Positions 1 to 7,543 of a DNA stretch of 64,000 bases are shown here, piece by piece; the first letter of the stretch is position 1; each line of letters starts with the position of its first letter. The stretch is from assembly GCF_009765225.1 (NCBI RefSeq), contig NZ_VMSF01000001.1, positions 2,418,001 through 2,482,000 on the forward strand, given 5' to 3'. The position numbers and the translations under genes are program-made. The stretch comes from Leifsonia sp. AG29 (GTDB lineage Bacteria > Actinomycetota > Actinomycetes > Actinomycetales > Microbacteriaceae). A model generated the notes under the pieces. The model saw only the letters and a program-made list of their open reading frames with translations. It ran no database searches and was not told the DNA's origin.

Positions 1-17
1 GCTAGGAGCTATCTTTG

Positions 18-33
18 CTTTCGGAACCGAAAG
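18..33 (+). promoter_or_regulatory. Putative operator upstream of galT
   Basis: A 16-bp inverted repeat, arms CTTTCGG and CCGAAAG around AA, sits just before the galT ribosome binding site (AAAGG, 5 nt from the ATG). The form CTTTCG-N4-CGAAAG resembles operators of DeoR-family sugar regulators, so repression of galTK by such a protein is a reasonable inference. The regulator gene would lie left of the window. It could also be a short hairpin in the leader. Confidence 0.4.
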
Positions 34-39
34 GATGCC

Positions 40-1245
40 ATGGCTTCGATCACCAAGCGACCGACCCGTCTCTCCGATGGTCGCGACCTCATCTACTACG
101 ACGACGCCGACTCGTCGCTGCCGGCCGAGCGGAAGCCCGACCTGCGCGAACCGGCTGCGCGGCCGGCCACGGCCACCATGCGGCTCGACCCGCTCACCGG
201 CGAGTGGGTGTCGATCGCGGCCGCCCGGCAGAACCGCGTCATGCTCCCGCCGGCCGAGCTCGACCCCCTTGCCCCCGCGACAGCGCAGAACCCGTCCGAG
301 ATCCCCGACCAGTACGACGTGGCGGTCTTCGAGAACAAGTCGCCGTCGTTCGGTCCGCTGCTCGAGGGCGACGATGCTCCTCGGGGTCTCGACGACCTGG
401 CGCAGCCCGGCATCGGCCGCACGCGCACCTCGGTCGGGCGCTGCGAGGTCGTCTGCTTCAGCCCGGCCACCACCGGCTCCTTCGGCAGCCTCACCCCCTC
501 GCGGGCCCGGACGGTCATCGAGGCCTGGGCCGACCGCACGACCGAGCTCGGAGCCCTCCCCGGCGTGCAGCAGGTCTTCCCGTTCGAGAACCGCGGGGAG
601 GCGATCGGCGTCACCCTCCACCACCCGCACGGGCAGATCTACGCCTACCCGTACATCACTCCGCGCACGAGCGCCCTCATCCGGCAGCTCGACGCCTACG
701 GCCCGACCCTCTTCGCCGACATCCTCGAGCGCGAGCGCGCCTCCGAGCGGGTCGTTCTCGCCGGCGAGCACTGGACCGCCTTCGTGCCGTTCGCAGCGCG
801 CTGGCCGATCGAGATCCACGTGCTGCCCCACCGCCACGTCGCCGACCTCGCCGAGACCTCCGACGCCGAACGCGACGAGCTGGCGACCTTCTACCTGCGC
901 GTCCTCCGCGGGGTGGACGCGCTGTACGACTCCCCGACGCCCTACATCGCGGCCTGGCACCAGGCCCCGGTCGAGGTGAAGCGCGACGAGATCCGGCTCA
1001 TGCTGCAGATCACGTCGCCGCGCCGGGGCGCCGATAAGCTGAAGTTCCTCGCCGGCTCCGAGGCCGCCATGGGCGCCTGGATCGGCGACATCCCTCCGGA
1101 GCAGGCCGCGGCCGCGCTGCGGGAGGCGATCGAGCGGGCCGACCGCGACCTCCCGGTCGGGCGCCTGCCGGAGCCCGTCTCGGGCCTCGTGACCGCCGCA
1201 CCGGGATCCCCCTCCACCGCATCCGACCGAGAGGCCGCCGAATGA
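40..1245 (+). CDS. galT: Galactose-1-phosphate uridylyltransferase
   Basis: Cytoplasmic Leloir-pathway enzyme that exchanges UMP between UDP-glucose and galactose-1-phosphate. The 401-residue product carries the family's active-site loop HPHGQ at residues 195-199, whose second histidine (His197) is the expected uridylylated nucleophile. A second histidine-rich stretch, EIHVLPHRH, lies near residue 265. The ATG at 40 has an AAAGG ribosome binding site 5 nt upstream. The stop overlaps the galK start by four bases (ATGA), so the two are translationally coupled. The N-terminal 40 residues before the conserved RLDPLTGEW are a little longer than in E. coli GalT, as is usual in actinobacteria. Identification is firm. 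Confidence 0.96.
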   Translation: MASITKRPTRLSDGRDLIYYDDADSSLPAERKPDLREPAARPATATMRLDPLTGEWVSIAAARQNRVMLPPAELDPLAPATAQNPSEIPDQYDVAVFENKSPSFGPLLEGDDAPRGLDDLAQPGIGRTRTSVGRCEVVCFSPATTGSFGSLTPSRARTVIEAWADRTTELGALPGVQQVFPFENRGEAIGVTLHHPHGQIYAYPYITPRTSALIRQLDAYGPTLFADILERERASERVVLAGEHWTAFVPFAARWPIEIHVLPHRHVADLAETSDAERDELATFYLRVLRGVDALYDSPTPYIAAWHQAPVEVKRDEIRLMLQITSPRRGADKLKFLAGSEAAMGAWIGDIPPEQAAAALREAIERADRDLPVGRLPEPVSGLVTAAPGSPSTASDREAAE

Positions 1246-2402
1246 CCGACCTGCGAACCGGGGTCCGCGAGGACTTCGCCGAGATCTTCGGCCGCGAGCC
1301 CGACGGCGTCTGGTCCGCCCCCGGCCGGGTCAATCTCATCGGCGAGCACACCGACTACAACCTGGGCTTCGTGCTCCCGTTCGCCATCAACCGGCGCACG
1401 GTCGCGGCGGTCGGCGTGCGCGACGACCGCATCCTGCGCGTCGGGAGCACCTTCTCCGACGAGCTCGTGGAGGTGCCGCTCGAGGAGCTCGGGCCCGGCA
1501 CGCTCAGCGGCTGGTCTGCGTACCCGCTGGGCGTGGCCTGGGCGCTCGGCGAGTTCGGCGCCGACCTGGAGGCGGTGCCCGGGGTCGACATCCTGATCGA
1601 CTCGAACGTCCCCGTCGGCGCCGGCCTCTCGTCGTCGGCGGCGATCGAGAGCGCGGTCGCCCTCGCGCTCGACGAGATCTGGCGCCTCGGCTTCGACCGC
1701 CGGACGCTCGCCCGCGTCGGCCAGCGCGCCGAGAACGTCGCCGTGGGCGCGCCGACCGGGATCATGGACCAGTCCGCCTCCCTCCTCGGCGAGCCCGACG
1801 CCGCGGTCTTCCTCGACTGCCGGTCGCTCGACTCCGAGATCGTCCCGCTGGGCCTCGAGGAGGCGGGCCTCCAGATCGTCATCATCGATACCGGAGTGAC
1901 GCATGCGCACTCGACCGGCGGTTACGCCTCCCGGCGGGCATCGTGCGAGGAGGGCGCCCGGGTCCTCGGCGTGGAGGCGCTTCGCGACGTCTCCGTCGCC
2001 GACCTCGACCGCGCGCGCGAACTGCTCGACGACGTCACCTTCCGACGCGTCCGTCACGTCGTCACCGAGGACCAGCGCGTGCTCGACACGGTAAGGACGC
2101 TCCGTGAGCACGGACCGACGGCGATCGGCGAGCTGCTCGACGCCTCCCACGTGTCGATGCGCGACGACTTCGAGATCTCCGTCCCCGAGCTCGACCTCGC
2201 CGTCGAGACCGCACAGGCCAACGGAGCGCTCGGCGCCCGGATGACCGGCGGCGGTTTCGGCGGGGCCGCCATCGCGCTCGCCCCGGCCGACGCGGTGAGC
2301 CGCATCATGGTCGCGATCGACGGCGCCTTCGCCGAGCACGGCTTCGGTCAGCCGGACGTGTTCACGGTCACGGCGTCGCAAGGGGCGGTCCGCGAGAGCT
2401 GA
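1242..2402 (+). CDS. galK: Galactokinase
   Basis: Phosphorylates galactose with ATP to galactose-1-phosphate, the substrate of the upstream galT. The GHMP-kinase galactose signature PGRVNLIGEHTDYN is at residues 27-40. The glycine-serine-rich ATP loop PVGAGLSSSAAIES follows near residue 125, and the C-terminal GHMP motif GARMTGGGFGG near residue 330. Length (386 aa) is normal. Its ATG overlaps the galT stop by four bases. An epimerase (galE) is not in the window, so the pathway must be completed elsewhere. Confidence 0.96.
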   Translation: MTDLRTGVREDFAEIFGREPDGVWSAPGRVNLIGEHTDYNLGFVLPFAINRRTVAAVGVRDDRILRVGSTFSDELVEVPLEELGPGTLSGWSAYPLGVAWALGEFGADLEAVPGVDILIDSNVPVGAGLSSSAAIESAVALALDEIWRLGFDRRTLARVGQRAENVAVGAPTGIMDQSASLLGEPDAAVFLDCRSLDSEIVPLGLEEAGLQIVIIDTGVTHAHSTGGYASRRASCEEGARVLGVEALRDVSVADLDRARELLDDVTFRRVRHVVTEDQRVLDTVRTLREHGPTAIGELLDASHVSMRDDFEISVPELDLAVETAQANGALGARMTGGGFGGAAIALAPADAVSRIMVAIDGAFAEHGFGQPDVFTVTASQGAVRES

Positions 2403-2470
2403 ACCCTGCGGCCGCGGCCCCGCGCCTGGTGTTCACCTCCCCTTTACCGGACGGTCGCACACTGGAGGGG

Positions 2471-3262
2471 ATGACCGACCCCCAGATCACCTGGCTCGAC
2501 CCGGACACGGTGCAGCTGCGGCAGCCCAAGTCGTCGCACTGGGAGGCGCCCTTCCTGTTCCTCCTGTTCGGCCGGGAGCGCTCCCTCCTGCTCGACTCGG
2601 GAGCGACCTCGGACGAGAAGGTCTTCCCGCTGCGCGCCGCGGTCGAGGCGCTGACCGCCGAGTGGCTGCGACGCAACCCGGCCGTCTACACGCGGCCTTA
2701 CCCCCTCGTGGTCGCCCACACCCACGCGCACGGCGACCACATCGCGGGCGATGCGCTGTTCGCCGGGAGGCGCGCCACGACGATCGTGGGGACGAGCCCC
2801 GCCGAGGTGATCGGGTTCTTCGGGTTCCGCCGGTGGCCCGACGAGACGGTCCCGTTCCTCCTCGGGCGCCGCGTCGTCGATGTGATCGGCGGGCCCGGGC
2901 ACGAGCCGTCCGCCGTCGCGTTCTTCGACCGGCAGACCGGGATCATGTTCACCGGCGACACCGTCCTCCCGGCCCGGCTGTACGTCCGCGACCTGGGGCA
3001 GTACCGGGCGACGATCGACCGGCTGATCCGCTTCCGCGATGGCGCCCCGACGCCGGTCCGCGAGCTCCGCGGTGCCCACATCGAGATGTCGACGGTCCCG
3101 GGACACGACTACCCGGCCGGCACGGTGGACCAGCCGGACGAGGCGCCCCTCCCCCTCCCCCCGCGGATCCTCGAGAAGGTGCGCGACGCTCTCGCCGGCC
3201 TGCGGGGCGAACCCGGCGAGCGCGTCGCCCGCAAACGCTTCATCGTGGTGGTCGATCGTTAG
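2471..3262 (+). CDS. MBL-fold metallo-hydrolase
   Basis: A 263-residue metallo-beta-lactamase-fold hydrolase. The metal-binding motif HTHAHGDH is at residues 83-90, and GPGHEPS and FTGDTVLP supply the later metal ligands. The substrate cannot be named; glyoxalase II-like or quorum-lactonase-like activities are family possibilities. I chose the ATG at 2471 because homologous sequence begins with the ITWLDPDT region. GGAGGGG directly abuts this ATG, which is unusually close, and an in-frame GTG at 2429 has no ribosome binding site. It lies 68 bp after galK on the same strand, so co-transcription is possible, but nothing ties it to galactose. Confidence 0.8.
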   Translation: MTDPQITWLDPDTVQLRQPKSSHWEAPFLFLLFGRERSLLLDSGATSDEKVFPLRAAVEALTAEWLRRNPAVYTRPYPLVVAHTHAHGDHIAGDALFAGRRATTIVGTSPAEVIGFFGFRRWPDETVPFLLGRRVVDVIGGPGHEPSAVAFFDRQTGIMFTGDTVLPARLYVRDLGQYRATIDRLIRFRDGAPTPVRELRGAHIEMSTVPGHDYPAGTVDQPDEAPLPLPPRILEKVRDALAGLRGEPGERVARKRFIVVVDR

Positions 3263-3272
3263 GCTGGGCGGC

Positions 3273-3791
3273 ATGACCTCCCCCGCCTTCATCGCCCTCG
3301 CCGACGGATCGGCGCCGGTCGTCGCCCACGGCGCCTTCGTCGCGGCCGGAGCCGTGCTCGCCGGCCGGGTCCGGCTGGCCGCCACGTCGAGCGTCTGGTA
3401 CAACGCCGTGCTCCGCGCCGAGGCGGAAGACATCGTCGTCGGCGAGCGCAGCAACCTCCAGGACAACGTCTCGTGCCACGTCGACCACGGTTTCCCGCTG
3501 ACTATCGGCGCCGACGTGTCCGTCGGTCACAACGCCGTGCTCCACGGGTGCACCATCGAGGACGGCACCCTCATCGGCATGAACGCGACCGTGCTCAACG
3601 GGGCGGTCGTCGGCGCGGGCTCGCTGCTCGCCGCCGGGACGGTCGTCCTCGAGGGCGCGGTCATCCCTCCCGGGTCGCTCGTCGCCGGGGTGCCCGGCAA
3701 GGTGAGGCGCGACCTGACCGAGGAGGAGCGCGCCGGCATCCTCCGGAACGCGCAGGCGTACCTCGCTCACGTGGAGGAGCACCGGGGCTGA
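3273..3791 (+). CDS. Gamma-carbonic-anhydrase-like hexapeptide protein
   Basis: A 172-residue left-handed beta-helix protein of the gamma carbonic anhydrase/YrdA family. Hexapeptide repeats run through most of the chain (for example NLQDNVSCHVD, TIGADVSVGHNAVLHG, LIGMNATVLNGAVVG). The histidines in CHVDH and GHNAVLHG match the trimer-interface zinc ligands of the family. Many such proteins lack proven carbonic anhydrase activity, so the reaction is inferred. The ATG is 10 bp past the stop of the upstream hydrolase; the pair is probably one transcript. Confidence 0.85.
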   Translation: MTSPAFIALADGSAPVVAHGAFVAAGAVLAGRVRLAATSSVWYNAVLRAEAEDIVVGERSNLQDNVSCHVDHGFPLTIGADVSVGHNAVLHGCTIEDGTLIGMNATVLNGAVVGAGSLLAAGTVVLEGAVIPPGSLVAGVPGKVRRDLTEEERAGILRNAQAYLAHVEEHRG

Positions 3792-3978
3792 GGGGCTGGG
3801 CGCGGGCGCGGGGCTGGGCCGCGGCGCTGGGGGTGAGGCCGCGCTGGGCCGGGGTCCCCTGCCTCGCCGGGCTCGCTGTGCCTCGCCGTGCCTCGCCGTG
3901 CCTCCCCTGGCCTCGTCGCGCCTTCCGCGCCTCGCGTCGCCCTGCGTCCCCGCGCCTCTCCTCGCGCCGGCCCGGCTA
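3792..3978. other. GC-rich non-coding stretch before the palindrome array
   Basis: No gene is supported here. The first part is G-rich (repeated GGGCGCGGG/GGGCTGGG), the second C-rich with near-tandem copies of GTGCCTCGCC around 3885-3903. It lies between two convergent genes and leads into the palindrome array. Open frames across it have no ribosome binding site and no family resemblance. Confidence 0.6.
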
Positions 3979-4411
3979 GATTCGTGCCGAATGCTGCTCT
4001 CCGTGCACGCGGCGCCAACATTCGTGCCGAATGCCGCGGGGGTGCGCCTCCCTGCCCCTCCCGCGTGCCGTCACATTCGTGCCGAATGTCGATAATGGCG
4101 CGCACCTGGGCAACATTCGTGCTGAATGCTGCTGAGGGGGCGCGCCGGGGCGGCCTCCCGCCGGGCCGCATTCGTGACGAATGTGGTCCCGGGAGGGTTC
4201 GTAAGCGACATTCGTGCCGAATGTGGCGTGCGTTGCGCCAAGGCGGCCGGGGCCCCGCCACGTTCGTGACGAATGTGGACGTGGACGGGCACGTCTGCAA
4301 CATTCGTGCCGAATGCGGGCGCGCGCGTGTTTGCTGAGGCCGCCCGGCATAGAGCACATTCGTGACGAATCGGGATTTGGGATGGTGCTTCGGCGACATT
4401 CGGCACGAATG
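3979..4411. repeat. Array of ten paired 15-bp palindromes
   Basis: Ten copies of CATTCG-TGM-CGAATG (6-bp arms, 3-bp centre) start at 3979, 4019, 4074, 4114, 4169, 4209, 4261, 4301, 4357 and 4397. Start-to-start distances alternate 40, 55, 40, 55, 40, 52, 40, 56, 40, so the array is five pairs. Within a pair the gap is always exactly 25 bp; between pairs it is 40, 40, 37 and 41 bp. The gap sequences differ, but the second member of each pair is preceded by CAA or CGA. The centre is TGC or TGA in nine copies and GCA (inverted) in the last. Single arm mismatches occur at 3979, 4114, 4261 and 4371. It could be a protein-binding array, a REPIN-like element or a hairpin RNA. Confidence 0.85.
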
Positions 4412-4420
4412 TCGACGGGC

Positions 4421-4553
4421 GGCGCGGCAGCGGCGCGCAGCGGCGGCGCGGCAGCGGCGCGCGGCAGCGGCGCGCAGCAGCGGCGCGCGGCAGCGGCGCG
4501 CAGCAGCGGCGCGGCAGCGACGCGGCAGCGACGGCGCGCGCAGCGACGCAAGC
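4421..4553. repeat. Low-complexity GCAGCGGCGC tract
   Basis: About 130 bases made almost only of G and C, built from imperfect tandem copies of GCAGCGGCGCGC with GCGGCAGC variants. It begins about ten bases after the last palindrome of the array and ends at the stop codon of the minus-strand ybaK-like gene. Frames that run through it encode only Ala/Arg/Gly-rich strings. It looks like slippage-driven expansion. Confidence 0.75.
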
Positions 4554-4556
4554 GCC

Positions 4557-5069
4557 TCAGCGCGCGGCGCCGGGCTCCACCGGGGCGACCTCGCCGCCGG
4601 TGATCCGCACCAGCTCGGCGAACGTCGTCGGGAAGACGGTGTGGGCGTGGCCCGCGGCCGCCCACACCTCCGGGTAGCCCGCGAGCTGTTCGTCGACGAC
4701 GGTGCGCAGGGGCGCCGGGTGCCCGACGGGCGCCACGCCGCCGATGGTCTGTCCGGTCGCCGCCTTGACCGTGTCGGGGTCGGCCCGGCGGATGAGTCCG
4801 CCGAGCCTCTCGCCGAGGTAGGCGGTGTCGACGCGATGCGCGCCGGACGTCATGACGAGGAGGGGCTCCCCGTCGATCGTGAACACCAGCGAGTTCGCGA
4901 TGGCGCCCACCTCGACGCCGAGCTCCGCCGCGGCGGACGCGGCCGTCGGCGTCGCGGTGTCGAACCACCGCACCCGCGGTTCCACGCCCGCCGCGATCAG
5001 CGCCGCCTCCACCCGCGCGACGGCGGGGTGACCGCGCTCGGCACGCTCGGCGCGCTCGGTGCCGCTCAC
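4557..5069 (-). CDS. YbaK/EbsC-family aminoacyl-tRNA deacylase
   Basis: A 170-residue single-domain protein of the YbaK/ProX/EbsC family, which hydrolyses mischarged tRNAs such as Cys-tRNA-Pro. Family features include [24 protein letters not shown] in the middle (here given only as a landmark between residues 58 and 81) and the GGVAPVGH turn near residue 112. The conserved lysine is in [11 protein letters not shown]. Its start overlaps the folD stop by four bases (ATGA), so it is the last gene of glyA-folD-ybaK. The N-terminus [10 protein letters not shown] comes from a short DNA repeat. Exact tRNA specificity cannot be read from the sequence. Confidence 0.85.
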   Translation of the reverse strand: MSGTERAERAERGHPAVARVEAALIAAGVEPRVRWFDTATPTAASAAAELGVEVGAIANSLVFTIDGEPLLVMTSGAHRVDTAYLGERLGGLIRRADPDTVKAATGQTIGGVAPVGHPAPLRTVVDEQLAGYPEVWAAAGHAHTVFPTTFAELVRITGGEVAPVEPGAAR

Positions 5070-5947
5070 CGCAGGGAACGCTCCGCGGTCTCCACCACGT
5101 TCTGCAGCAGGAGCGCGCGCGTCATCGGCCCGACCCCTCCCGGGTTCGGCGAGATCCAGGAGGCGACCTCCGCGACATCGGCCGCGACGTCGCCGGCGAT
5201 GACGCTCTTGCCCGTCTCGGGGTCCTCGACGCGGCTGACCCCGACGTCGAGCACGATCGCCCCCGGCTTGACGTTCTCAGCGGTGACGAGCCCCGCGACA
5301 CCGGCGGCCGCGACGATCACGTCGGCGCGCTTCAGGTGCGCGTCGAGGTCGCGCGTGCCCGTGTGGGTGAGGGTCACCGTGGCGTTGTACTCCCGGCGGG
5401 TCAGCAGCGAGCCGATCGGCCGGCCGACCGTGACGCCGCGGCCGACCACCACGACGTGCTTGCCGCGGATGTCGATCCCGTGCCGCAGCATGAGCTCGAT
5501 GACGCCGCGGGGCGTGCACGGGAGGGGCGTGTCGATCGGGCGGTTCACGTTGAGCACCAGCCGGCCGAGATTGGTCGGGTGGAGGCCGTCGGCGTCCTTC
5601 GCGGGGTCGACCAGCTCGAGGATGGCATCGGTGTCGAGGTGGCCCGGGAGGGGCAGCTGGACGATGAAGCCGGTGCAGTCCGGGTCCGCGTTCAGCTCCT
5701 CGATCACCGCCTCCAGCTCGGCCTGCGAGATGTCAGCGGGGAGGTCGCGGCGGATGGAGGCGATGCCCACCTCCGCGCAGTCGCGGTGCTTCCCCGCGAC
5801 GTACCACTGCGAGCCGGGATCGTCCCCGACCAGCACGGTCCCGAGGCCGGGGACGACGCCGCGCTCGCGCAGCGCCGTCACCCGCTCGGTCAGTTCGGCC
5901 TTGATCGCGGCAGCGGTCCGCTTGCCGTCGAGGATCTGAGCGGTCAC
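5066..5947 (-). CDS. folD: Methylenetetrahydrofolate dehydrogenase/cyclohydrolase
   Basis: Bifunctional cytoplasmic enzyme that converts 5,10-methylene-THF to 10-formyl-THF, the formyl donor for purine synthesis. The catalytic YVAGK motif is at residues 49-53 (Lys53), [11 protein letters not shown] is the substrate loop and [14 protein letters not shown] is the NADP-binding region. Length (293 aa) is typical. The GTG start is separated from the glyA stop by one base, so it is coupled to glyA. Supplying one-carbon units from serine through glyA explains the pairing and the shared ZTP riboswitch upstream. Confidence 0.95.
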   Translation of the reverse strand: MTAQILDGKRTAAAIKAELTERVTALRERGVVPGLGTVLVGDDPGSQWYVAGKHRDCAEVGIASIRRDLPADISQAELEAVIEELNADPDCTGFIVQLPLPGHLDTDAILELVDPAKDADGLHPTNLGRLVLNVNRPIDTPLPCTPRGVIELMLRHGIDIRGKHVVVVGRGVTVGRPIGSLLTRREYNATVTLTHTGTRDLDAHLKRADVIVAAAGVAGLVTAENVKPGAIVLDVGVSRVEDPETGKSVIAGDVAADVAEVASWISPNPGGVGPMTRALLLQNVVETAERSLR

Positions 5948-5948
5948 G

Positions 5949-7274
5949 TCAGATCGAGGAGGGGAGCTCGACCGGGAAACCCTCCTGGCCCGACGGCGTG
6001 AGCCCCGGGTAGAGCGGGAATGCCGCCGTCAGCGCGTCGACGCGGGCCCGGAGCGCCTTCGTGTCCGCACCCGGCTTGAGGGCGGAGGCGATGATGTCCG
6101 CCACCTCGGTGAACTCCGCGTCGCCGAAGCCGCGGGTCGCGAGCGCCGGCGTGCCGATGCGCAGACCCGAGGTGACCATCGGCGGCCGCGGGTCGAAGGG
6201 GACCGCGTTGCGGTTGACGGTGATGCCGACCTCGTGCAGCACGTCCTCCGCCTGCTGGCCGTCGAGCTCCGAAGTGCGCAGGTCGGCGAGCACCAGGTGC
6301 ACGTCCGTGCCGCCCGTGAGCACGTCGACGCCGGCGGCGCGCGAGTCCTCGGCGGTCAGGCGCTCGGCGAGCAGCCGGGCGCCGCGGATGGTGCGCTCCT
6401 GGCGGTCCTTGAACTCGTCCGTCGCCGCGAGCTTGAAGGCGGTCGCCTTGGCCGCGATGACGTGCATCAGCGGGCCGCCCTGCTGACCCGGGAAGACGTT
6501 GGAGTTCAGCTTCTTGGCGAGCTCGGTGTCGCGGCTGAGGATGAAGCCGGAGCGGGGGCCGCCGATGGTCTTGTGCACGGTCGAGCTGACGACGTCGGCG
6601 TGCGGGACCGGGTTCGGGTGGAGGCCCGCCGCGACGAGCCCCGCGAAGTGGGCCATGTCGACCCACAGCTTCGCGCCGACCTCGTCGGCGATCTCGCGGA
6701 ACGCCGCGAAGTCGAGCTGGCGCGGGTAGGCCGACCAGCCGGCGATGATGACCTGCGGCTTGTGCTCGAGCGCCTTCTCGCGGACGACGTTCATGTCGAC
6801 CAGGAAGCTCTCCGGGTCGACGCCGTAGGAGACGGCGTTGTAGAGCTTGCCGGAGAAGTTCAGCTTCATCCCGTGGGTCAGGTGGCCGCCGTGGGCGAGC
6901 TCCAGGCCGAGGATGGTGTCGCCGGGGGTCGCGATCGCCGAGAGGACGGCCGCGTTGGCGGACGCGCCCGAGTGCGGCTGGACGTTGGCGTACTCGGCGC
7001 CGAAGAGGCTCTTGGCCCGGTCGATCGCGAGCTGCTCGGCCACGTCGACGTACTCGCAGCCGCCGTAGTAGCGGCGGCCCGGGTAGCCCTCGGCGTACTT
7101 GTTCGTGAGGACCGAGCCGACGGCCTCCAGCACCGCTCTCGGCACGAAGTTCTCGGAGGCGATCATCTCGAGGTAGTCGCGCTGGCGGCCGAGCTCGAGC
7201 TGCAGCACCTCCGCGATCTCGGGATCGACCTCCGCCAGGGGGGCGGTGAAGGTGGAGGGGAGGGTATCGGTCAT
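5949..7274 (-). CDS. glyA: Serine hydroxymethyltransferase
   Basis: PLP enzyme that converts serine and THF to glycine and 5,10-methylene-THF. The PLP lysine is Lys235 in [10 protein letters not shown] (231-240). Other conserved blocks are MIASENF (38-44), [10 protein letters not shown] (63-72) and VDMAHFAGL (205-213). I chose the ATG at 7274 (441 aa): it has GAAGGAG six bases upstream and begins where homologues begin. A longer in-frame extension to 7337 would read through the riboswitch. First gene of glyA-folD-ybaK. Confidence 0.96.
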   Translation of the reverse strand: MTDTLPSTFTAPLAEVDPEIAEVLQLELGRQRDYLEMIASENFVPRAVLEAVGSVLTNKYAEGYPGRRYYGGCEYVDVAEQLAIDRAKSLFGAEYANVQPHSGASANAAVLSAIATPGDTILGLELAHGGHLTHGMKLNFSGKLYNAVSYGVDPESFLVDMNVVREKALEHKPQVIIAGWSAYPRQLDFAAFREIADEVGAKLWVDMAHFAGLVAAGLHPNPVPHADVVSSTVHKTIGGPRSGFILSRDTELAKKLNSNVFPGQQGGPLMHVIAAKATAFKLAATDEFKDRQERTIRGARLLAERLTAEDSRAAGVDVLTGGTDVHLVLADLRTSELDGQQAEDVLHEVGITVNRNAVPFDPRPPMVTSGLRIGTPALATRGFGDAEFTEVADIIASALKPGADTKALRARVDALTAAFPLYPGLTPSGQEGFPVELPSSI

Positions 7275-7311
7275 TGCCGGCTCCTTCGTACAGGGATGGA
7301 CCACAGCGAAG

Positions 7312-7402
7312 CGACCCAGGCGCGCGGCCGCATCCATCCGTGTTCGTTCGAGGTTCCGTGTCGCTCCCCGATGGTGACCATCTGAGCGCCAGTCGCGACG
7401 CT
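7312..7402 (-). ncRNA. ZTP riboswitch (pfl motif) upstream of glyA
   Basis: Read on the minus strand, the glyA leader holds the hallmarks of the ZTP/pfl aptamer in order: GUCGCGACUGGCG (about 7399-7387), a short hairpin AUGGUCACCAU (7381-7371), the invariant CGGGGAGCGAC directly after it (7370-7360), and the 3' element CCGCGCGCCUGGG ending near 7315. ZTP/ZMP signals shortage of 10-formyl-THF, and this class controls glyA, folD and purine genes, which matches the operon behind it. About 40 nt separate the aptamer from the glyA start. I see no clear terminator hairpin with a U tract, so translational control is likelier. Recognition is by motif, not by a covariance search. Confidence 0.87.
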
Positions 7403-7406
7403 CGCA

Positions 7407-7434
7407 AGCATAGCAAAGGCCGGTGACGGCGAAA
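7407..7434 (-). promoter_or_regulatory. Candidate promoter for glyA-folD
   Basis: On the minus strand a TATGCT box (7412-7407) is preceded, with a 16-bp gap, by TTTCGC (7434-7429). A start about seven bases downstream would place the 5' end of the RNA at the first bases of the ZTP aptamer. The -35 match is weak. Transcript mapping is needed to confirm. Confidence 0.45.
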
Positions 7435-7543
7435 CCCTTGCCCGCCCGTTCGGGCCCCTGCCATACTCGCAGGTGGCCGTCACGCGGGTGGGCGGAGCCG
7501 GCCGATCCCGAGCACTCCCCCGACTGCGCGCAAGGAGTCCCCT

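Noticed and set aside
942-2381. Long minus-strand frame opposite galT-galK.
   Set aside because: It is antisense to two unmistakable genes and its composition (His/Asp/Arg/Val-rich) is typical of shadow frames in GC-rich DNA.
3979-4411. CRISPR array.
   Set aside because: Repeats are only 15-17 bp and palindromic, the spacing alternates between two values, and no cas genes occur in the window.
3980-4411. Insertion-sequence ends or integron attC sites.
   Set aside because: No transposase or integrase frame is next to the array, the palindromes are short and there are no target duplications or attC-like conserved ends.
3767-4968. Long open frames on both strands through the palindrome array (up to about 330 codons).
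   Set aside because: Their repeated peptides (HSARM, FVTNV, IRHEC) are the palindrome read in different frames; repeat spacings of 40 and 55 are not multiples of three, and there are no ribosome binding sites. The frames are by-products of GC-rich sequence.
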